Below the pieces are notes generated by a model that did not search any database, was not told the origin of the DNA, and worked only from the letters and a program-made list of their open reading frames with translations. Shown one piece after another: positions 14,605 to 25,097 of a stretch of 64,000 nt of DNA. Made by a program: the position numbers and the translations under genes. Within the stretch, counting starts at the first letter, position 1. Every line of letters starts with the position of its first letter. This DNA comes from Derxia gummosa DSM 723 (GTDB lineage: Bacteria > Pseudomonadota > Gammaproteobacteria > Burkholderiales > Burkholderiaceae_E): contig NZ_KI519499.1 of assembly GCF_000482785.1 (NCBI RefSeq), positions 581,776-645,775 of the forward strand, given 5' to 3'.

Positions 14605-15849
14605 TCAGTGCCGCGAGACCCAGCGCAACCAGCCGGCCGCGATCAGCAGCGCCAGCAGGCTCGGCGCGGCGGCTGGCAGCCAAGCCGGCCAGCCGTTGAG
14701 CAGGCCGAGGTGGGCCGAGAGGTTGTTGAGGAAGTGGAAGGCGATGCCGATCATGATCCCGGCGAAGATCTTCACGCTTACCCCGCCGGAGCGGGTGTGA
14801 AGGTAGGCGAAGGGCAGCGCGAGCAGCATCATCACCGCGACAGTGATGGGATCGACGATCTTCTTCCACAGCGCCAGTTCGTACTTGAGCGAGCGCTGGC
14901 GTGTGAGCTTGAGATGCTCGACGTAGTTCCACAGCGCCATCACCGACATGTTCTCGGGCTTGAGGAAGGCCGACGACACGATGCTCGCGTCGAGCGTGGT
15001 CGGCCACAGGCGCTCCGCCTCGTGCACGACCTCGCTGCGCCAGGCGAGTTCGGGGCGGGTGGCCGGCGTGATCGCGTCCGTGGCAAGGCGCGCGGCAGTG
15101 GCCGAGGCGGCGTGGCCGGCGGCGCCGGCAGCTGACGCGGCGGCTACCGGCGCCTTGGCCGCCGCGCCGCGCGTGCTCAGCCGCGTCTCGGTGATGTCGC
15201 GCAGGCGCCAGCCCGAGGCGGCGGGCGAATCGTCGCGCTCGAAGCGCGCGCTCTTCGCCTCCGCGAACGATTGCAGCCGCATCGCGTCGTCGAACTCGTA
15301 CAGGCGCACGCCGGCGAGGCTGCCGTCGGCCAGCACCTCGCGCGCGTTGACGAAGCGCACGCCGGTCGGGCGGCCGTCGGGGTCGAACACCACGTCCTTG
15401 ATCCAGAAGCCCGAGCGCAGGTCGGTGGACGCCGCGCGGCCGAGCAGGCCGAGGCGCAGCTTCTCGGCCGTGATTTCGGCCATCGGCGCGACGTACTCGC
15501 CGACCGCGAAGGTGATGCCCACGAGCAGCAGCGCCGCGCCCAGCACCGCGCGTACCGCGCCGAGCGGCGACAGCCCCGCCGCCCGCATGATCGTGAATTG
15601 CGACCCGGCCGCGAGCTGGGCCAGCGCGGTGATGGTGCCGATCAGCGCCGACAACGGCAGCAGCAGCCGCAGCGTGGAAGGCATCTGCAAGGCGACGTAG
15701 ACGAGCGCGTGATGGAAGCGGTAGCCCGCGCGGCCGACGTCATCCATCTCCTGCAGCAGGTCGAGGAAGAAGAACAGCGCCACGAGCGCGAACAGCACGA
15801 GCGCGATCGAGCCCCAGATCTGTCGGGCGAGGTAGCGGCGCAGGATCAC
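14605..15849 (-). CDS. lptG: LPS export permease LptG
   Basis: A 414-residue inner-membrane permease of the LptB2FG ABC transporter that extracts lipopolysaccharide for transport to the outer membrane. The start [20 protein letters not shown], three N-terminal membrane helices, a large periplasmic beta-jellyroll domain (about 100-310) and three C-terminal helices fit the family. Residues around 225-250 contain an alanine-rich stretch longer than in E. coli LptG (360 residues). Translation starts at a GTG that overlaps the lptF stop (GTGA), so the pair is coupled. Confidence 0.93.
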   Translation of the reverse strand: MILRRYLARQIWGSIALVLFALVALFFFLDLLQEMDDVGRAGYRFHHALVYVALQMPSTLRLLLPLSALIGTITALAQLAAGSQFTIMRAAGLSPLGAVRAVLGAALLLVGITFAVGEYVAPMAEITAEKLRLGLLGRAASTDLRSGFWIKDVVFDPDGRPTGVRFVNAREVLADGSLAGVRLYEFDDAMRLQSFAEAKSARFERDDSPAASGWRLRDITETRLSTRGAAAKAPVAAASAAGAAGHAASATAARLATDAITPATRPELAWRSEVVHEAERLWPTTLDASIVSSAFLKPENMSVMALWNYVEHLKLTRQRSLKYELALWKKIVDPITVAVMMLLALPFAYLHTRSGGVSVKIFAGIMIGIAFHFLNNLSAHLGLLNGWPAWLPAAAPSLLALLIAAGWLRWVSRH

Positions 15850-16967
15850 TTGCAGCCCCCGCCCAGGCGCACGCGCCAGGTCCGAAGCGAGAAGGGATCG
15901 AGCTTCGCCGACGAAGACCGACGCGCGAACATCAGCGCGATCAGTCCGGCCACAAGCGCGTGCACGAGCCACACGCCGAGGCCGAAATGCAGCCGCCCGC
16001 CACCGACCATCGCCTGCGTCAGCGACAGCAGCTGCCAGTAGATGACGTACAGCAGCACCGCGAAGATCAGGTTGGCCGAGCGCCCCGCGCGCGGATTGAC
16101 GAAGGCCAGCGGGATGGCGAGCAGCACGAGATTGAGCGCGAGCAGCGGCAGGCCGATGCGCCAGAGCAGCTCGCCGCGCGCCTTGGGCGTGGTGTCGGCG
16201 GCGAGCTGGGCGGCGGTCATGGTGCGGGCGTCGCTGCCGGGCGGCGCGAACTGCACCGCGCGCGATTCGAGCCGGATCGCGTAGCTGTCGAACTCGCCGA
16301 TCGAGCCGTCGGCATGGCCGGTCTCGAAGGCGTAGCGGCGGCCCGGGCCGAGCACGAGGTAGCGCTCGCCGCCCTCGCGGGTTTCGACATGGCCGTCGCG
16401 CGCCACGATCATCGTCGTGGTGTCGCCGTCGCGCAGCGCCGCGAACACGTTGGTGACGAGGCGGGCCACGGCGTCGAAATCCTCGACGAAGAACACGCGG
16501 TCGCGGCCGGCGGTCTCGATGAACTGGCCCGACGCCACCTTGGAGATGTCGTCGCGCTGCTCGAAGCGGGCCGCGACCTCGCGCGCCTGCTGGTTGGCCC
16601 AGGGCGACACGAACATCGAGAACGCGAGCACCAGCGCGATCCACGGCGCGGCAAATCTCAGCACCGGCCGGATGAAGCCGCGCAGCGACACGCCGCACGA
16701 GAACCACACGACCATCTCGCTGTCGGCATACATGCGCGTGAGAACGAGCAGCGTGGAAATGAACAGCGTAACCACCAGCAGCATCGGCAGCACGTTGAGC
16801 ACCGCGAAGCCGATGAGCAGCACGACGGCATCCGCTCCGGCCTTGCCTGCTGCGGCCTGACCTAGAATCCGGATGAGTGTCGTCGTGATGACGATGGTCA
16901 CCAGCGTGATGAAGACACCGGTGGCCGAGGCGACCAGTTCCTTGCGCAGCGCGCGTTCGAAGATCAT
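15846..16967 (-). CDS. lptF: LPS export permease LptF
   Basis: A 373-residue partner permease of LptG. The N-terminus [20 protein letters not shown] and following segments give three membrane helices, then a periplasmic jellyroll with [16 protein letters not shown], then three more helices. The length is normal. It is divergent from pepA with 93 bp between the starts, an arrangement common in proteobacteria, so the promoters for both units must overlap there. Confidence 0.94.
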   Translation of the reverse strand: MIFERALRKELVASATGVFITLVTIVITTTLIRILGQAAAGKAGADAVVLLIGFAVLNVLPMLLVVTLFISTLLVLTRMYADSEMVVWFSCGVSLRGFIRPVLRFAAPWIALVLAFSMFVSPWANQQAREVAARFEQRDDISKVASGQFIETAGRDRVFFVEDFDAVARLVTNVFAALRDGDTTTMIVARDGHVETREGGERYLVLGPGRRYAFETGHADGSIGEFDSYAIRLESRAVQFAPPGSDARTMTAAQLAADTTPKARGELLWRIGLPLLALNLVLLAIPLAFVNPRAGRSANLIFAVLLYVIYWQLLSLTQAMVGGGRLHFGLGVWLVHALVAGLIALMFARRSSSAKLDPFSLRTWRVRLGGGCK

Positions 16968-17060
16968 CAGGCGGGGGAGCGATGCGTGCACGCTTGCAGG
17001 CCTTGGTGCCTGCCCGGTCCAGGACGGACCCGCACACGGATCGAAGCAATGGGGAATCCA

Positions 17061-18545
17061 ATGAAATTTAGCATGAAGGTCGGCAAGCCCGAGACCGTCG
17101 CGGCCGACTGCGTCGTCGCCCTCGTCCACACGGGCGGCGCGCTCGGCATCGCCGCGCAGGCGCTTGATGCCGCGACCGGCGGACTCGTCGCCGCGGCCGT
17201 CAAGAGCGGCGACATCTCCGGCAAGCCGGGCAGCACGCTGCTGCTGCGCGGCCTGCCCGGCATCGAGGCTCAGCGCGTGCTGCTGGTGGGCGCCGGCGAG
17301 GCCGGCAAGCTCGACGCCAAGACCTTCGGCAAGGCGATCGGCCCCGGCGTCAAGGCGCTGCTCGCCACCGGCGCGAAGAGCGTCGCCTTCGGCCCGGCCG
17401 AAGCCCTCGCCGACCGCGATGCCGCCTGGGCGGTGCAGCAGATCGTCGTCGCGCTGCGCGACGCGACCTACCGCTTCACGCAGTTCAAGAGCGACAAGGG
17501 CGAGGACGCCAAGCTCGCCAGCGTGTTCTTCCTCGCCACCGACGACGAGAAGGAAGTGAAGGCCGCGATCGCCGCCGGCGTGGCGCTCGCCAACGGCATC
17601 GAGCTGACCAAGACGCTCGGCAACCTGCCCGGCAATGTCTGCACGCCGACCTACCTGGCCGAGACGGCCGAGGGCATCGCCAAGGAATTCAAGGGCAAGC
17701 TCAAGATCGAGGTGCTGGAGCGCAAGGACATCGAGGCGCTCGGCATGGGCAGCTTCCTGAGCGTGACTGCGGGCACGGTCGAGCCGCCCAAGTTCATCGT
17801 CCTCAACTACGCGGGCGGCGCGAAGAAGGCCGCGCCCGTCGTGCTCGTCGGCAAGGGCATCACCTTCGACACCGGCGGCATCAGCCTCAAGCCGGGCGAG
17901 GCGATGGACGAGATGAAGTACGACATGTGCGGCGCCGGCAGCGTGCTCGGCACCTTCCGCGCGCTCGTCGAACTGGGCCTCAAGCTCAACGTGGTCGGCC
18001 TGATTCCCACCTGCGAGAACATGCCCTCGGGCACGGCGACGCGGCCGGGCGACATCGTCAAGTCGATGAGCGGCCAGACGATTGAGATCCTCAATACCGA
18101 CGCCGAGGGCCGCCTCATTCTCTGCGACGCCCTCACCTATGCCGAGCGCTTCAAGCCGGCGGCCGTGGTGGACATCGCCACGCTCACCGGCGCCTGCATC
18201 ATCGCGCTCGGCGGCGTGAACAGCGGCCTGTTCAGCAAGAACGACGAGCTGGCCGACCAGCTTCTCGCCGCCGGCAAGACCATGCTCGACCCGGCCTGGC
18301 GTCTGCCGCTCGACGACGAGTACCAGGAGCAGCTCAAGAGCAACTTCGCCGACATGGCCAACATCGGTGGCCGGCCAGCCGGCTCGGTGACGGCGGCGTG
18401 CTTCCTGTCGCGCTTCACCAAGGCCTACGACTGGGCCCACCTCGACATCGCCGGCACCGCCTGGAAGGGCGGCGCGGCCAAGGGCGCGACCGGCCGTCCG
18501 GTGCCGCTGCTGATCGAGTTCCTGCGCCAGCGCGCGGCGGCCTGA
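17061..18545 (+). CDS. pepA: Leucyl aminopeptidase PepA
   Basis: A 494-residue M17 family cytosolic aminopeptidase with two catalytic metal ions. The metal-ligand motifs are [16 protein letters not shown] (263-278) and the signature NTDAEGRL (345-352). The active-site Lys and Asp residues in these are present. The ATG at 17061 follows GGGGAATCCA. PepA can also bind DNA as an architectural factor in E. coli, which cannot be judged here. It is the first gene of pepA-holC-(unknown)-valS. Confidence 0.96.
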   Translation: MKFSMKVGKPETVAADCVVALVHTGGALGIAAQALDAATGGLVAAAVKSGDISGKPGSTLLLRGLPGIEAQRVLLVGAGEAGKLDAKTFGKAIGPGVKALLATGAKSVAFGPAEALADRDAAWAVQQIVVALRDATYRFTQFKSDKGEDAKLASVFFLATDDEKEVKAAIAAGVALANGIELTKTLGNLPGNVCTPTYLAETAEGIAKEFKGKLKIEVLERKDIEALGMGSFLSVTAGTVEPPKFIVLNYAGGAKKAAPVVLVGKGITFDTGGISLKPGEAMDEMKYDMCGAGSVLGTFRALVELGLKLNVVGLIPTCENMPSGTATRPGDIVKSMSGQTIEILNTDAEGRLILCDALTYAERFKPAAVVDIATLTGACIIALGGVNSGLFSKNDELADQLLAAGKTMLDPAWRLPLDDEYQEQLKSNFADMANIGGRPAGSVTAACFLSRFTKAYDWAHLDIAGTAWKGGAAKGATGRPVPLLIEFLRQRAAA

Positions 18546-18603
18546 CCGCCCGCGTCCACGGGGCCGGGCGTTCGCGTCCGGCCCGCAACCTGTTCCGCCA
18601 CCG

Positions 18604-19038
18604 ATGACCGAAGTCCACTTCTACACCGGCGTCGCCGACCCGATGCGCTATGCCTGCGAGCTGATCCGCCGGGGCGTGGCGAAGGGCCGGCGCCTCGTCG
18701 TGCATGACGCCGATCGCCAGCGCCTCGCACGCTTCGACCAGGCGCTGTGGACTTTCGAGCCGCTCAGCTTCATTCCGCACGTCGCGGCCGGCGACGCGCT
18801 CGCGCCGCGCACGCCGGTCATCCTCACGCCCGACGGCGACGCGGGGCCGGAGGCGCTGCCGCATCACGAGGTGCTCGTGAATCTCGGCGGCGAGCCGAAG
18901 TTCTTCTCGCGCTTCGACTTCCTGATGGAGATCGTCGGGCGCGATCCGGCCGATGCCGAGGCCGGCCGGCGGCGCTGGAAGTTCTACAAGGACCGGGGCT
19001 ACCGCCTCGAACACCACCCGCAGGAAAACAAGCGCTGA
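18604..19038 (+). CDS. holC: DNA polymerase III chi subunit
   Basis: A 144-residue clamp-loader accessory subunit that links the replisome to single-stranded DNA-binding protein. The start TEVHFYTGVADPMRYACELI and ALPHHEVLVNLGGEPKFFSR are characteristic, and the length matches HolC. It lies 58 bp after pepA and before valS, the conserved pepA-holC-valS order of many proteobacteria. Confidence 0.94.
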   Translation: MTEVHFYTGVADPMRYACELIRRGVAKGRRLVVHDADRQRLARFDQALWTFEPLSFIPHVAAGDALAPRTPVILTPDGDAGPEALPHHEVLVNLGGEPKFFSRFDFLMEIVGRDPADAEAGRRRWKFYKDRGYRLEHHPQENKR

Positions 19039-19054
19039 AACGCGCCCGCCCGCC

Positions 19055-20020
19055 ATGGTCTACAGCCTCTTCCACCGCCGCCACGACGACGACGCGATCC
19101 CGGTACTGACCGAGATCATCGAGACGCCCGAGGCCGGTACGCCGGCGGCGGACGGATCGGCGCCCGGCGGGGTTGCCGATGCCGGCGCGATACCGGCGGC
19201 AGGCATGGATGCCCCTGCCGCGCTCCAGATCGCCGCCCCCGAGGACGGCGCGGCCTCCGAAGCGCCGACGCACGCGACGGCCGAGGCCGAAGCCACAGCC
19301 GAAACCCAGCCGGAAGCCGAAGCCGGCCTCCCCGCCTCCCGAGGCGCCGACTCCCCGCTCGACGCGCCCGCCCCCGTGGCGCTTGCAGAGCCGGGCGACT
19401 ACGACCCCGACGATCTGCCGGTGATGACCGAGCCGATCGCCTCGCCGCTCATGGCCTTCGCGCCGCGCCCGGCCTTCGGCGCGTCGCGGGAAGCCCTCGG
19501 CGCCAGCGCCACGCACGCCGTGCCGGCGCCCGAACCCGACGCCGCCGTCACCGACCGCCCCGCCGACGCCGCCAGGAGCGACGAACTGCTCCCGCCGCTC
19601 GACATCGCCGGCGGCGAAGCCGCCTTCGCGTCCCTTCTCACGCCGCACATCCGTCCGCTGCCGACCGCGCTCACCGACCTTGGCGCGCGAGCCGCCGGCG
19701 CCAACGAGCCCGCCACGGCTGACGCCCCGCGCCCCACCGAGGCCGACATCCGCGCCCGGGCCGAGGCCAGCCTGCGCGCCGAGGCCGACGAACTCGCCGT
19801 CCGCTTGCGCGACGACCTCCTCGCCCGGCTGCGCCCGCGCCTCGGCGACCTGCTCGACCAGCGCATCGCCGAAGCCGTCGGCGACGTGCTCGCCGCCGAG
19901 CTGCCGCGCCTGCATGCGCGCATCGAGGCAGCGCTCGTCAGCGCGGTCGGCGATCTGGTCGCGCATGCCGTCGCCGACGAACTCGACCGCCTCGACAAGC
20001 CGGCCCCGCCCGACGCCTGA
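19055..20020 (+). CDS. Unrecognised Ala/Pro/Glu-rich protein between holC and valS
   Basis: A 321-residue protein of low complexity. It begins MVYSLFHRRHDDDAIPVLTE, and the acidic motif recurs near residue 125 as DDLPVMTEPI. The middle is Ala/Pro/Glu-rich and probably disordered. The last 90 residues are predicted helical (ADIRARAEASLRAEADELAV onward), rich in Arg, Glu and Leu. There is no signal peptide or membrane segment. The 16-bp spacing after holC suggests one transcript. I do not recognise a function. Strand, codon bias and spacing support a real gene. Confidence 0.7.
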   Translation: MVYSLFHRRHDDDAIPVLTEIIETPEAGTPAADGSAPGGVADAGAIPAAGMDAPAALQIAAPEDGAASEAPTHATAEAEATAETQPEAEAGLPASRGADSPLDAPAPVALAEPGDYDPDDLPVMTEPIASPLMAFAPRPAFGASREALGASATHAVPAPEPDAAVTDRPADAARSDELLPPLDIAGGEAAFASLLTPHIRPLPTALTDLGARAAGANEPATADAPRPTEADIRARAEASLRAEADELAVRLRDDLLARLRPRLGDLLDQRIAEAVGDVLAAELPRLHARIEAALVSAVGDLVAHAVADELDRLDKPAPPDA

Positions 20021-20140
20021 CCTTGTCCGCAGGGGTACGCGCCCGCCGCGGCGGGGTATCGCGGGCCGCGCCGGCATCCGCGCCGCGAGCCAGACGCCGC
20101 TTCCCGACCGCCCGCCCGGCGCCGCGCCCACCCCGCTCCC

Positions 20141-20146
20141 TATAAT
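20141..20146 (+). promoter_or_regulatory. Candidate -10 element (TATAAT) for valS
   Basis: A perfect TATAAT sits in otherwise very GC-rich DNA, 153 bp before the valS ATG. No good -35 box is visible at the expected distance. The remainder of 20021-20298 contains nothing else that I recognise. Confidence 0.5.
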
Positions 20147-20298
20147 TCGCGGTCCGTTTTCCGCCGTCGGTCGGGCCGGCAACCGCGCAGACCGCGCGCC
20201 GCCCGTCCGCCGGCGACGCCCGCACCCACGACAACCACGCGCCCGGCGGCATCCGCCCGTCGAGGCCGAACATCAAGCGTCAAGCGACGCCATCCCAC

Positions 20299-23178
20299 AT
20301 GACCGCGCCCGATTCCCAGAAGCCAGCGTCCGCCAACGACCTCGCCAAGTCCTTCGAACCGCAAGACATCGAAAAGCGCTGGGCACCGCGCTGGGAGGCG
20401 CTCGGCGCCGCCAGCGCCCGCGTCGTCGAAGGCCGGCCCGACTTCGCCATCCAGCTCCCGCCGCCCAACGTGACCGGCGTGCTGCACATGGGCCATGCGT
20501 TCAACCAGACGATCATGGACAGCCTCACGCGCTGGCACCGCATGCAGGGCCACAACACGCTGTGGGTGCCGGGTGTGGACCACGCCGGCATCGCGACGCA
20601 GATCGTCGTCGAGCGCCAGCTCGACCAGCAGAAGATCTCGCGCCACGACCTCGGCCGCGACAAGTTCCTGGAGAAGGTCTGGGCCTGGAAGGAGCACTCG
20701 GGCGGCACGATCACGCAGCAGATGCGCCGCGTCGGCGCCAGCGTGGACTGGAACCATGAGTACTTCACGATGGACGCGAAGTGCTCGAAGGTCGTCACCG
20801 AGGTGTTCGTGCGCCTGCACGAGCAGGGCCTCATCTATCGCGGCAAGCGCCTCGTCAACTGGGATCCGGTGCTGAAGACCGCCGTGTCCGACCTCGAAGT
20901 CGTGAGCGAGGAAGAGGACGGCAAGCTCTACCACCTGCGCTATCCGCTCGCCGACGGCAGCGGCCAGCTCGTCGTCGCCACCACCCGGCCCGAGACCATG
21001 CTCGGCGACACGGCCGTCATGGTGCATCCCGAGGACGAGCGCTACGCCCACCTCATCGGCAAGATGGTCAAGCTGCCGCTGACCGACCGCGAGATTCCCG
21101 TCATCGCCGACGACTACGTCGACCGTGAATTCGGCACCGGCGTGGTGAAGGTCACGCCCGCGCACGACTTCAACGACTACCAGGTCGGCCAGCGCCACGG
21201 TCTGCCGATGATCAGCGTGCTCACGCTCGACGCCACCATCAACGACGAGGCGCCCGAGAAGTACCGCGGCATCGACCGCTTCAAGGCGCGCGAGCAGGTC
21301 ATGGCCGACCTCGACGCGCTCGGTCTGGTCGAGAAGGTCGAGCCGCACAAGCTCAAGGTGCCGCGCGGCGACCGCACCGGCGTCGTGATCGAGCCGATGC
21401 TGACCGACCAGTGGTTCGTCGCGATGACCAAGCCCGCGCCCGAAGGCACGCGCTTCCCCGGCAAGAGCATCACGGAAGTCGCGACCGAAGTCGTCGCCGA
21501 CGGCCGCGTGAAGTTCGTGCCCGAGAACTGGACCAGCACCTACAACCACTGGATGAACAACATCCAGGACTGGTGCATCTCGCGCCAGCTCTGGTGGGGC
21601 CACCAGATTCCGGCCTGGTACGGCGCGGGCGGCGAGGTGTTCGTCGCGCGCGACGAGGCCGAGGCGAAGGCCAAGGCGGCGGCGGCCGGCTACACCGGCG
21701 AACTCACGCGCGAGAGCGACGTGCTCGACACCTGGTTCAGCTCGGCGCTCGTGCCCTTCAGCACGCTCGGCTGGCCCGAGGAGACGCCCGAACTCGCGCA
21801 CTTCCTGCCGTCGAGCGTGCTGGTCACGGGCTACGAGATCATCTTCTTCTGGGTCGCGCGCATGGTCATGATGACCATGCACTTCACGGGCAAGGTGCCG
21901 TTCGAGACCGTGTACATCCACGGCATGGTGCGCGACGCCGAGGGCAAGAAGATGAGCAAGTCGGAGGGCAACACGCTCGATCCGGTGGACCTCATCCAGG
22001 GCATCGACATCGACGCGCTCGTCGCCAAGAGCACGACCGGCCTGCGTCGCCCGCAGGACGCGCCCAAGATCGAGAAGCGGGTGCGCAAGCAGTTTGCCGA
22101 GGGCATGCCGGCCTACGGCGCCGACGCGCTGCGCTTCACGATGGCCAGCTACGCGACGCTCGGCCGCAACGTCAACTTCGACACCAAGCGCTGCGAGGGC
22201 TACCGCAACTTCTGCAACAAGCTCTGGAACGCGACGCGCTTCGTGCTGATGCAGATCGAGGGCCTGAACGATTACGACCGCGGCGTCGAGAGCTGCGCCG
22301 ACCACGACTGCGGCCCCGGCGGCTACAACGACTTCGGCCCGGCCGATCGCTGGATCGCCTCGCGCCTGCAACGCGTCGAGGCCGAGGTGGAAGCCGCGTT
22401 CAAGGAGTTCCGCCTCGACAACGTGGCCAGCGCCATCTACCAGTTCGTATGGGACGAGTACTGCGACTGGTATCTCGAACTCGCCAAGGTCCAGCTCCAG
22501 ACCGGCACGCCCGAGCACAAGCGCGGCACCCGCCGCACGCTGCTGCGCGTGCTCGAAACCGTGCTGCGGCTCGCGCATCCGGTCATTCCCTTCGTGACCG
22601 AGGAGCTGTGGCAGAAGGTCGCGCCGCTCGCGGGCTACCCGCTGGCCGACGACGCGACGATCATGCTGGCCGCCTACCCGGTCGCAAACCCGGCCAAGAT
22701 CGACGAGACGAGCGAGGCCTGGGTCGCGCGGCTGAAGGCGCACATCGACGGCTGCCGCGCGCTGCGCGGCGAGATGGGCCTGTCGCCGGCCGAGCGCGTG
22801 CCGCTCATTGCCGCCGGCGAGACCGACGAGGCGCAGGCCGAACTCAAGGCTTTCGCGCCCTATCTGCAAGCGCTTGCAAAGCTGAGCGAGGTGCAGGTCG
22901 TCGCGGCGCTGCCGGCCGACGCGAACGCGCCGGTGCAGGTGGTGGGCACGAACCGGCTGATGCTGCACATCGAGATCGATGTCGAGGCCGAGAAGGTTCG
23001 TCTGGCCAAGGAGATCGCGCGGCTCGAAGGCGAGATCGGCAAATGCACCGGCAAGCTCGGCAACGCGAGCTTCGTCGATCGCGCGCCGCCCGCCGTGGTG
23101 GCGCAGGAACGCGAGCGGCTCGCCGGCTTCAGCGCCACGCTGGAGAAGGTGCGCGAGCAGCTCGCGAAGCTGGGCTGA
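20299..23178 (+). CDS. valS: Valyl-tRNA synthetase
   Basis: A 959-residue class Ia synthetase charging tRNA(Val). The HIGH-type motif is [15 protein letters not shown] near residue 54, and KMSKS is [10 protein letters not shown] at about residue 550. Editing (CP1), anticodon-binding and C-terminal coiled-coil segments are all present. The last about 70 residues ([20 protein letters not shown] onward) form the tRNA-contacting coiled coil. Length is standard. The ATG at 20299 has no strong Shine-Dalgarno. Confidence 0.97.
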   Translation: MTAPDSQKPASANDLAKSFEPQDIEKRWAPRWEALGAASARVVEGRPDFAIQLPPPNVTGVLHMGHAFNQTIMDSLTRWHRMQGHNTLWVPGVDHAGIATQIVVERQLDQQKISRHDLGRDKFLEKVWAWKEHSGGTITQQMRRVGASVDWNHEYFTMDAKCSKVVTEVFVRLHEQGLIYRGKRLVNWDPVLKTAVSDLEVVSEEEDGKLYHLRYPLADGSGQLVVATTRPETMLGDTAVMVHPEDERYAHLIGKMVKLPLTDREIPVIADDYVDREFGTGVVKVTPAHDFNDYQVGQRHGLPMISVLTLDATINDEAPEKYRGIDRFKAREQVMADLDALGLVEKVEPHKLKVPRGDRTGVVIEPMLTDQWFVAMTKPAPEGTRFPGKSITEVATEVVADGRVKFVPENWTSTYNHWMNNIQDWCISRQLWWGHQIPAWYGAGGEVFVARDEAEAKAKAAAAGYTGELTRESDVLDTWFSSALVPFSTLGWPEETPELAHFLPSSVLVTGYEIIFFWVARMVMMTMHFTGKVPFETVYIHGMVRDAEGKKMSKSEGNTLDPVDLIQGIDIDALVAKSTTGLRRPQDAPKIEKRVRKQFAEGMPAYGADALRFTMASYATLGRNVNFDTKRCEGYRNFCNKLWNATRFVLMQIEGLNDYDRGVESCADHDCGPGGYNDFGPADRWIASRLQRVEAEVEAAFKEFRLDNVASAIYQFVWDEYCDWYLELAKVQLQTGTPEHKRGTRRTLLRVLETVLRLAHPVIPFVTEELWQKVAPLAGYPLADDATIMLAAYPVANPAKIDETSEAWVARLKAHIDGCRALRGEMGLSPAERVPLIAAGETDEAQAELKAFAPYLQALAKLSEVQVVAALPADANAPVQVVGTNRLMLHIEIDVEAEKVRLAKEIARLEGEIGKCTGKLGNASFVDRAPPAVVAQERERLAGFSATLEKVREQLAKLG
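22865..22878. repeat. TGCAA-N4-TTGCA palindrome, copy 4 (in valS)
   Basis: The site reads TGCAAGCGCTTGCA, identical to the copy in gluQ, and is decoded CTG CAA GCG CTT GCA (Leu-Gln-Ala-Leu-Ala) in the C-terminal region of valS. Confidence 0.8.
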
Positions 23179-23198
23179 TCGCCGCCGCGCCGCCCGCC

Positions 23199-23705
23199 AT
23201 GCGCCGCCGTCCCGAACGCGACAGCACCGCCAGCCTGCCCCGCGCGCCGGCGGGCGTTGCCCGGGGTAGCGCCGGCTCGCGGCTGGTGCCCCCTCGCCTG
23301 CGGGTGGCCGTGCTGGTCTGCGCGCTCGTCGGCGCCGTCATGCCCGCCCTCGCCGCCGACGCCCTCCCGCCGGTGCGCACGCAAGGGCTGCTGCGCTGGA
23401 CCAGCGGCGGCATCGGCCTCGACGAATCGAAGGCGATGCGCGCCGAGATGGGCAAGTGGCCGGTGTCTCTGATGTTCACCCAGCGCAGCGGCGGTCGCGC
23501 CGCCTACGCGAGCGACACGCATGTGGTGGTGACCGACACGGCGGGCAACAGCCTCATCGATGCCACCGCCGACGGGCCCTTCATGCTCATCGACCTGCCG
23601 CCGGGCCAGTACCAGCTGTCGGCCACGCTCGACGGACGCGAGCAGATCCGCGCCCTCGACGTACAGGCGGGCAAGCCGATCAAGCTCAACCTCGACTGGC
23701 AGTAA
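23199..23705 (+). CDS. Secreted carboxypeptidase-regulatory-like protein
   Basis: A 168-residue protein with a hydrophobic stretch RVAVLVCALVGAVMPALA near residues 35-52, which could be a signal peptide with an unusually long charged N-region. A later start inside the Arg-rich part would give a normal signal. The mature part ends in a small beta-sandwich-like segment: VVVTDTAGNSLIDATADGPF, then LPPGQYQLSATLDGRE. That resembles carboxypeptidase-regulatory-like folds of periplasmic proteins. It starts 20 bp after valS. Function is unknown. Confidence 0.65.
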   Translation: MRRRPERDSTASLPRAPAGVARGSAGSRLVPPRLRVAVLVCALVGAVMPALAADALPPVRTQGLLRWTSGGIGLDESKAMRAEMGKWPVSLMFTQRSGGRAAYASDTHVVVTDTAGNSLIDATADGPFMLIDLPPGQYQLSATLDGREQIRALDVQAGKPIKLNLDWQ

Positions 23706-23750
23706 CCCCGCCGGGCAAGCACCGATGGCCTCGCGCCGGCCGGCGGCGCA

Positions 23751-23796
23751 GCTTGCAGTCGCGCGCCGGGCCGGCTGTCCGCCACGTCCTGCAAGC
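23751..23796. repeat. Short inverted repeat upstream of the Gfo/Idh gene
   Basis: GCTTGCAG (23751-23758) and CTGCAAGC (23789-23796) can pair across a 30-base loop in the leader of the next gene. The half-sites match the arms of the TGCAA-N4-TTGCA word but in the opposite order. It may be a chance relative or a regulatory dyad. Confidence 0.35.
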
Positions 23797-23872
23797 GGAT
23801 CACCGCAGGGATGACGGCATCGCTCCGGGCCGACGCGCACATTCACCTCCATCGACCTCGGAGGAAGGCGCC

Positions 23873-25015
23873 ATGAACCCGTCACGCATTCCGGCGGCAG
23901 CCCGCGCCGGCAACCGCCACGCCCGCGACAGCGCCCTATCCGTGCGCTATGCCGTTGTCGGCGCCGGCTGGATCGCCCAATCGGCGCTGATGCCGGCCGT
24001 CGCGCACACCGGCAATTCGCGGCTGTCCGCCGTCGTCACCGGCGACCTGCGCAAGGCACGCGAACTCGGCCGGCATTACGGCATCGCCAGCCATGCCTAT
24101 GCCGACTACGACTGGCTGCTCGAAAGCGGCGACATCGACGCGATCTACCTCGCGCTGCCCAACTTCATGCACCGCGACTTCGCGGTGAAGGCGCTCGACG
24201 CCGGCATCCACGTGCTGCTCGAAAAGCCGATGGCCACGAGCGAGGCCGATTGCGCCGCCATCCTCGAAGCCGCGCGCCGCTCGACCGCGAAGCTGATGAT
24301 TGCCTACCGCCTGCACTTCGAGCCTGCGACGCTGGAGGCGTTGCGCCTCGTGCGCGCGGGCGAACTGGGCGAGGTGCATCTGTTCTCATCGGTGTTCGCA
24401 CAGCAGGTGCATGCGGCCAATCACCGCGCGCATCACGGCTTCTGGGCCGGGCCGGTGGCCGACATGGGGCCGTACCCGATCAACGCGGCGCGCGCCGTGT
24501 TCGGCGCCGAGCCGGAAGAAGTGATGGCCGTCGGCACGCGCACGCCCGGCGCGGGCTTCGATTTCGACGACACGGTGAGCGCGACGCTGCGCTTTCCGGG
24601 CGGACGGCTGGCGCAGTTCTGCGTCAGCTACGCGGGCAATCCGGTGGACCAGTACCGCATCGTCGGGACGAAGGGCGATCTGGAGGTGAATCCGGGCTTC
24701 ATGTTCGGCATGCCGCTCGGCCATGTGCTGCGCAAGGGCCAGGAAGCGGTGTCGACGACCTTCGACGAGACCGACCAGTTCGGCGGCGAGCTGAAGTACT
24801 TCAGCGATTGCATCCTGAACGACCGCCTGCCCGAGCCCGACGGCGAGGAGGGTCTGGCGGACGTGCGCGTGATCGCGGCGATCGAACGCGCGCTGACGAC
24901 CGGCCGGCCGCAGCGCCTCGCGCCGCTCGACCGCGAGCGCCGACCCGATCCGGCGCAGAAGATGACACTGCCGCCGGTCGAGCAGCCCCAACTGGTGGAC
25001 GCGGCGGCCCCGTAA
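23873..25015 (+). CDS. Gfo/Idh/MocA family oxidoreductase
   Basis: A 380-residue NAD(P)-dependent dehydrogenase. Rossmann motif VVGAGWIAQSALMPAV lies near residue 25 and the family EKP motif in VLLEKPMATS near residue 118. The C-terminal half resembles glucose-fructose-oxidoreductase-like enzymes acting on sugars or inositols. The ATG at 23873 follows GGAGGAAGGCGCC, an excellent ribosome site. It stands alone, with no transporter or kinase to reveal the substrate. The N-terminus (NPSRIPAAARAGNRH) has no typical export signal. Confidence 0.88.
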   Translation: MNPSRIPAAARAGNRHARDSALSVRYAVVGAGWIAQSALMPAVAHTGNSRLSAVVTGDLRKARELGRHYGIASHAYADYDWLLESGDIDAIYLALPNFMHRDFAVKALDAGIHVLLEKPMATSEADCAAILEAARRSTAKLMIAYRLHFEPATLEALRLVRAGELGEVHLFSSVFAQQVHAANHRAHHGFWAGPVADMGPYPINAARAVFGAEPEEVMAVGTRTPGAGFDFDDTVSATLRFPGGRLAQFCVSYAGNPVDQYRIVGTKGDLEVNPGFMFGMPLGHVLRKGQEAVSTTFDETDQFGGELKYFSDCILNDRLPEPDGEEGLADVRVIAAIERALTTGRPQRLAPLDRERRPDPAQKMTLPPVEQPQLVDAAAP

Positions 25016-25046
25016 TCGCACGTGGGCCCGGCGCCACAAGCACGGC

Positions 25047-25067
25047 CCCGCTCGCGCCGCGAGCGGG
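25047..25067. terminator. GC-rich hairpin between convergent genes
   Basis: CCCGCTCGCG and CGCGAGCGGG form a compact hairpin around 25057 between the converging oxidoreductase and amine oxidase genes. No U-tract follows on either strand, so it could block readthrough only weakly. Confidence 0.45.
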
Positions 25068-25097
25068 CGGGCCAGTCGGCGCGCCCGCCGTGCGGCC

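Noticed and set aside
20140-22968. Very long minus-strand ORF opposite valS
   Set aside because: Its composition (Ala/Arg/His/Val-rich, repetitive) is what GC-rich antisense codons of valS give. valS carries complete synthetase motifs.
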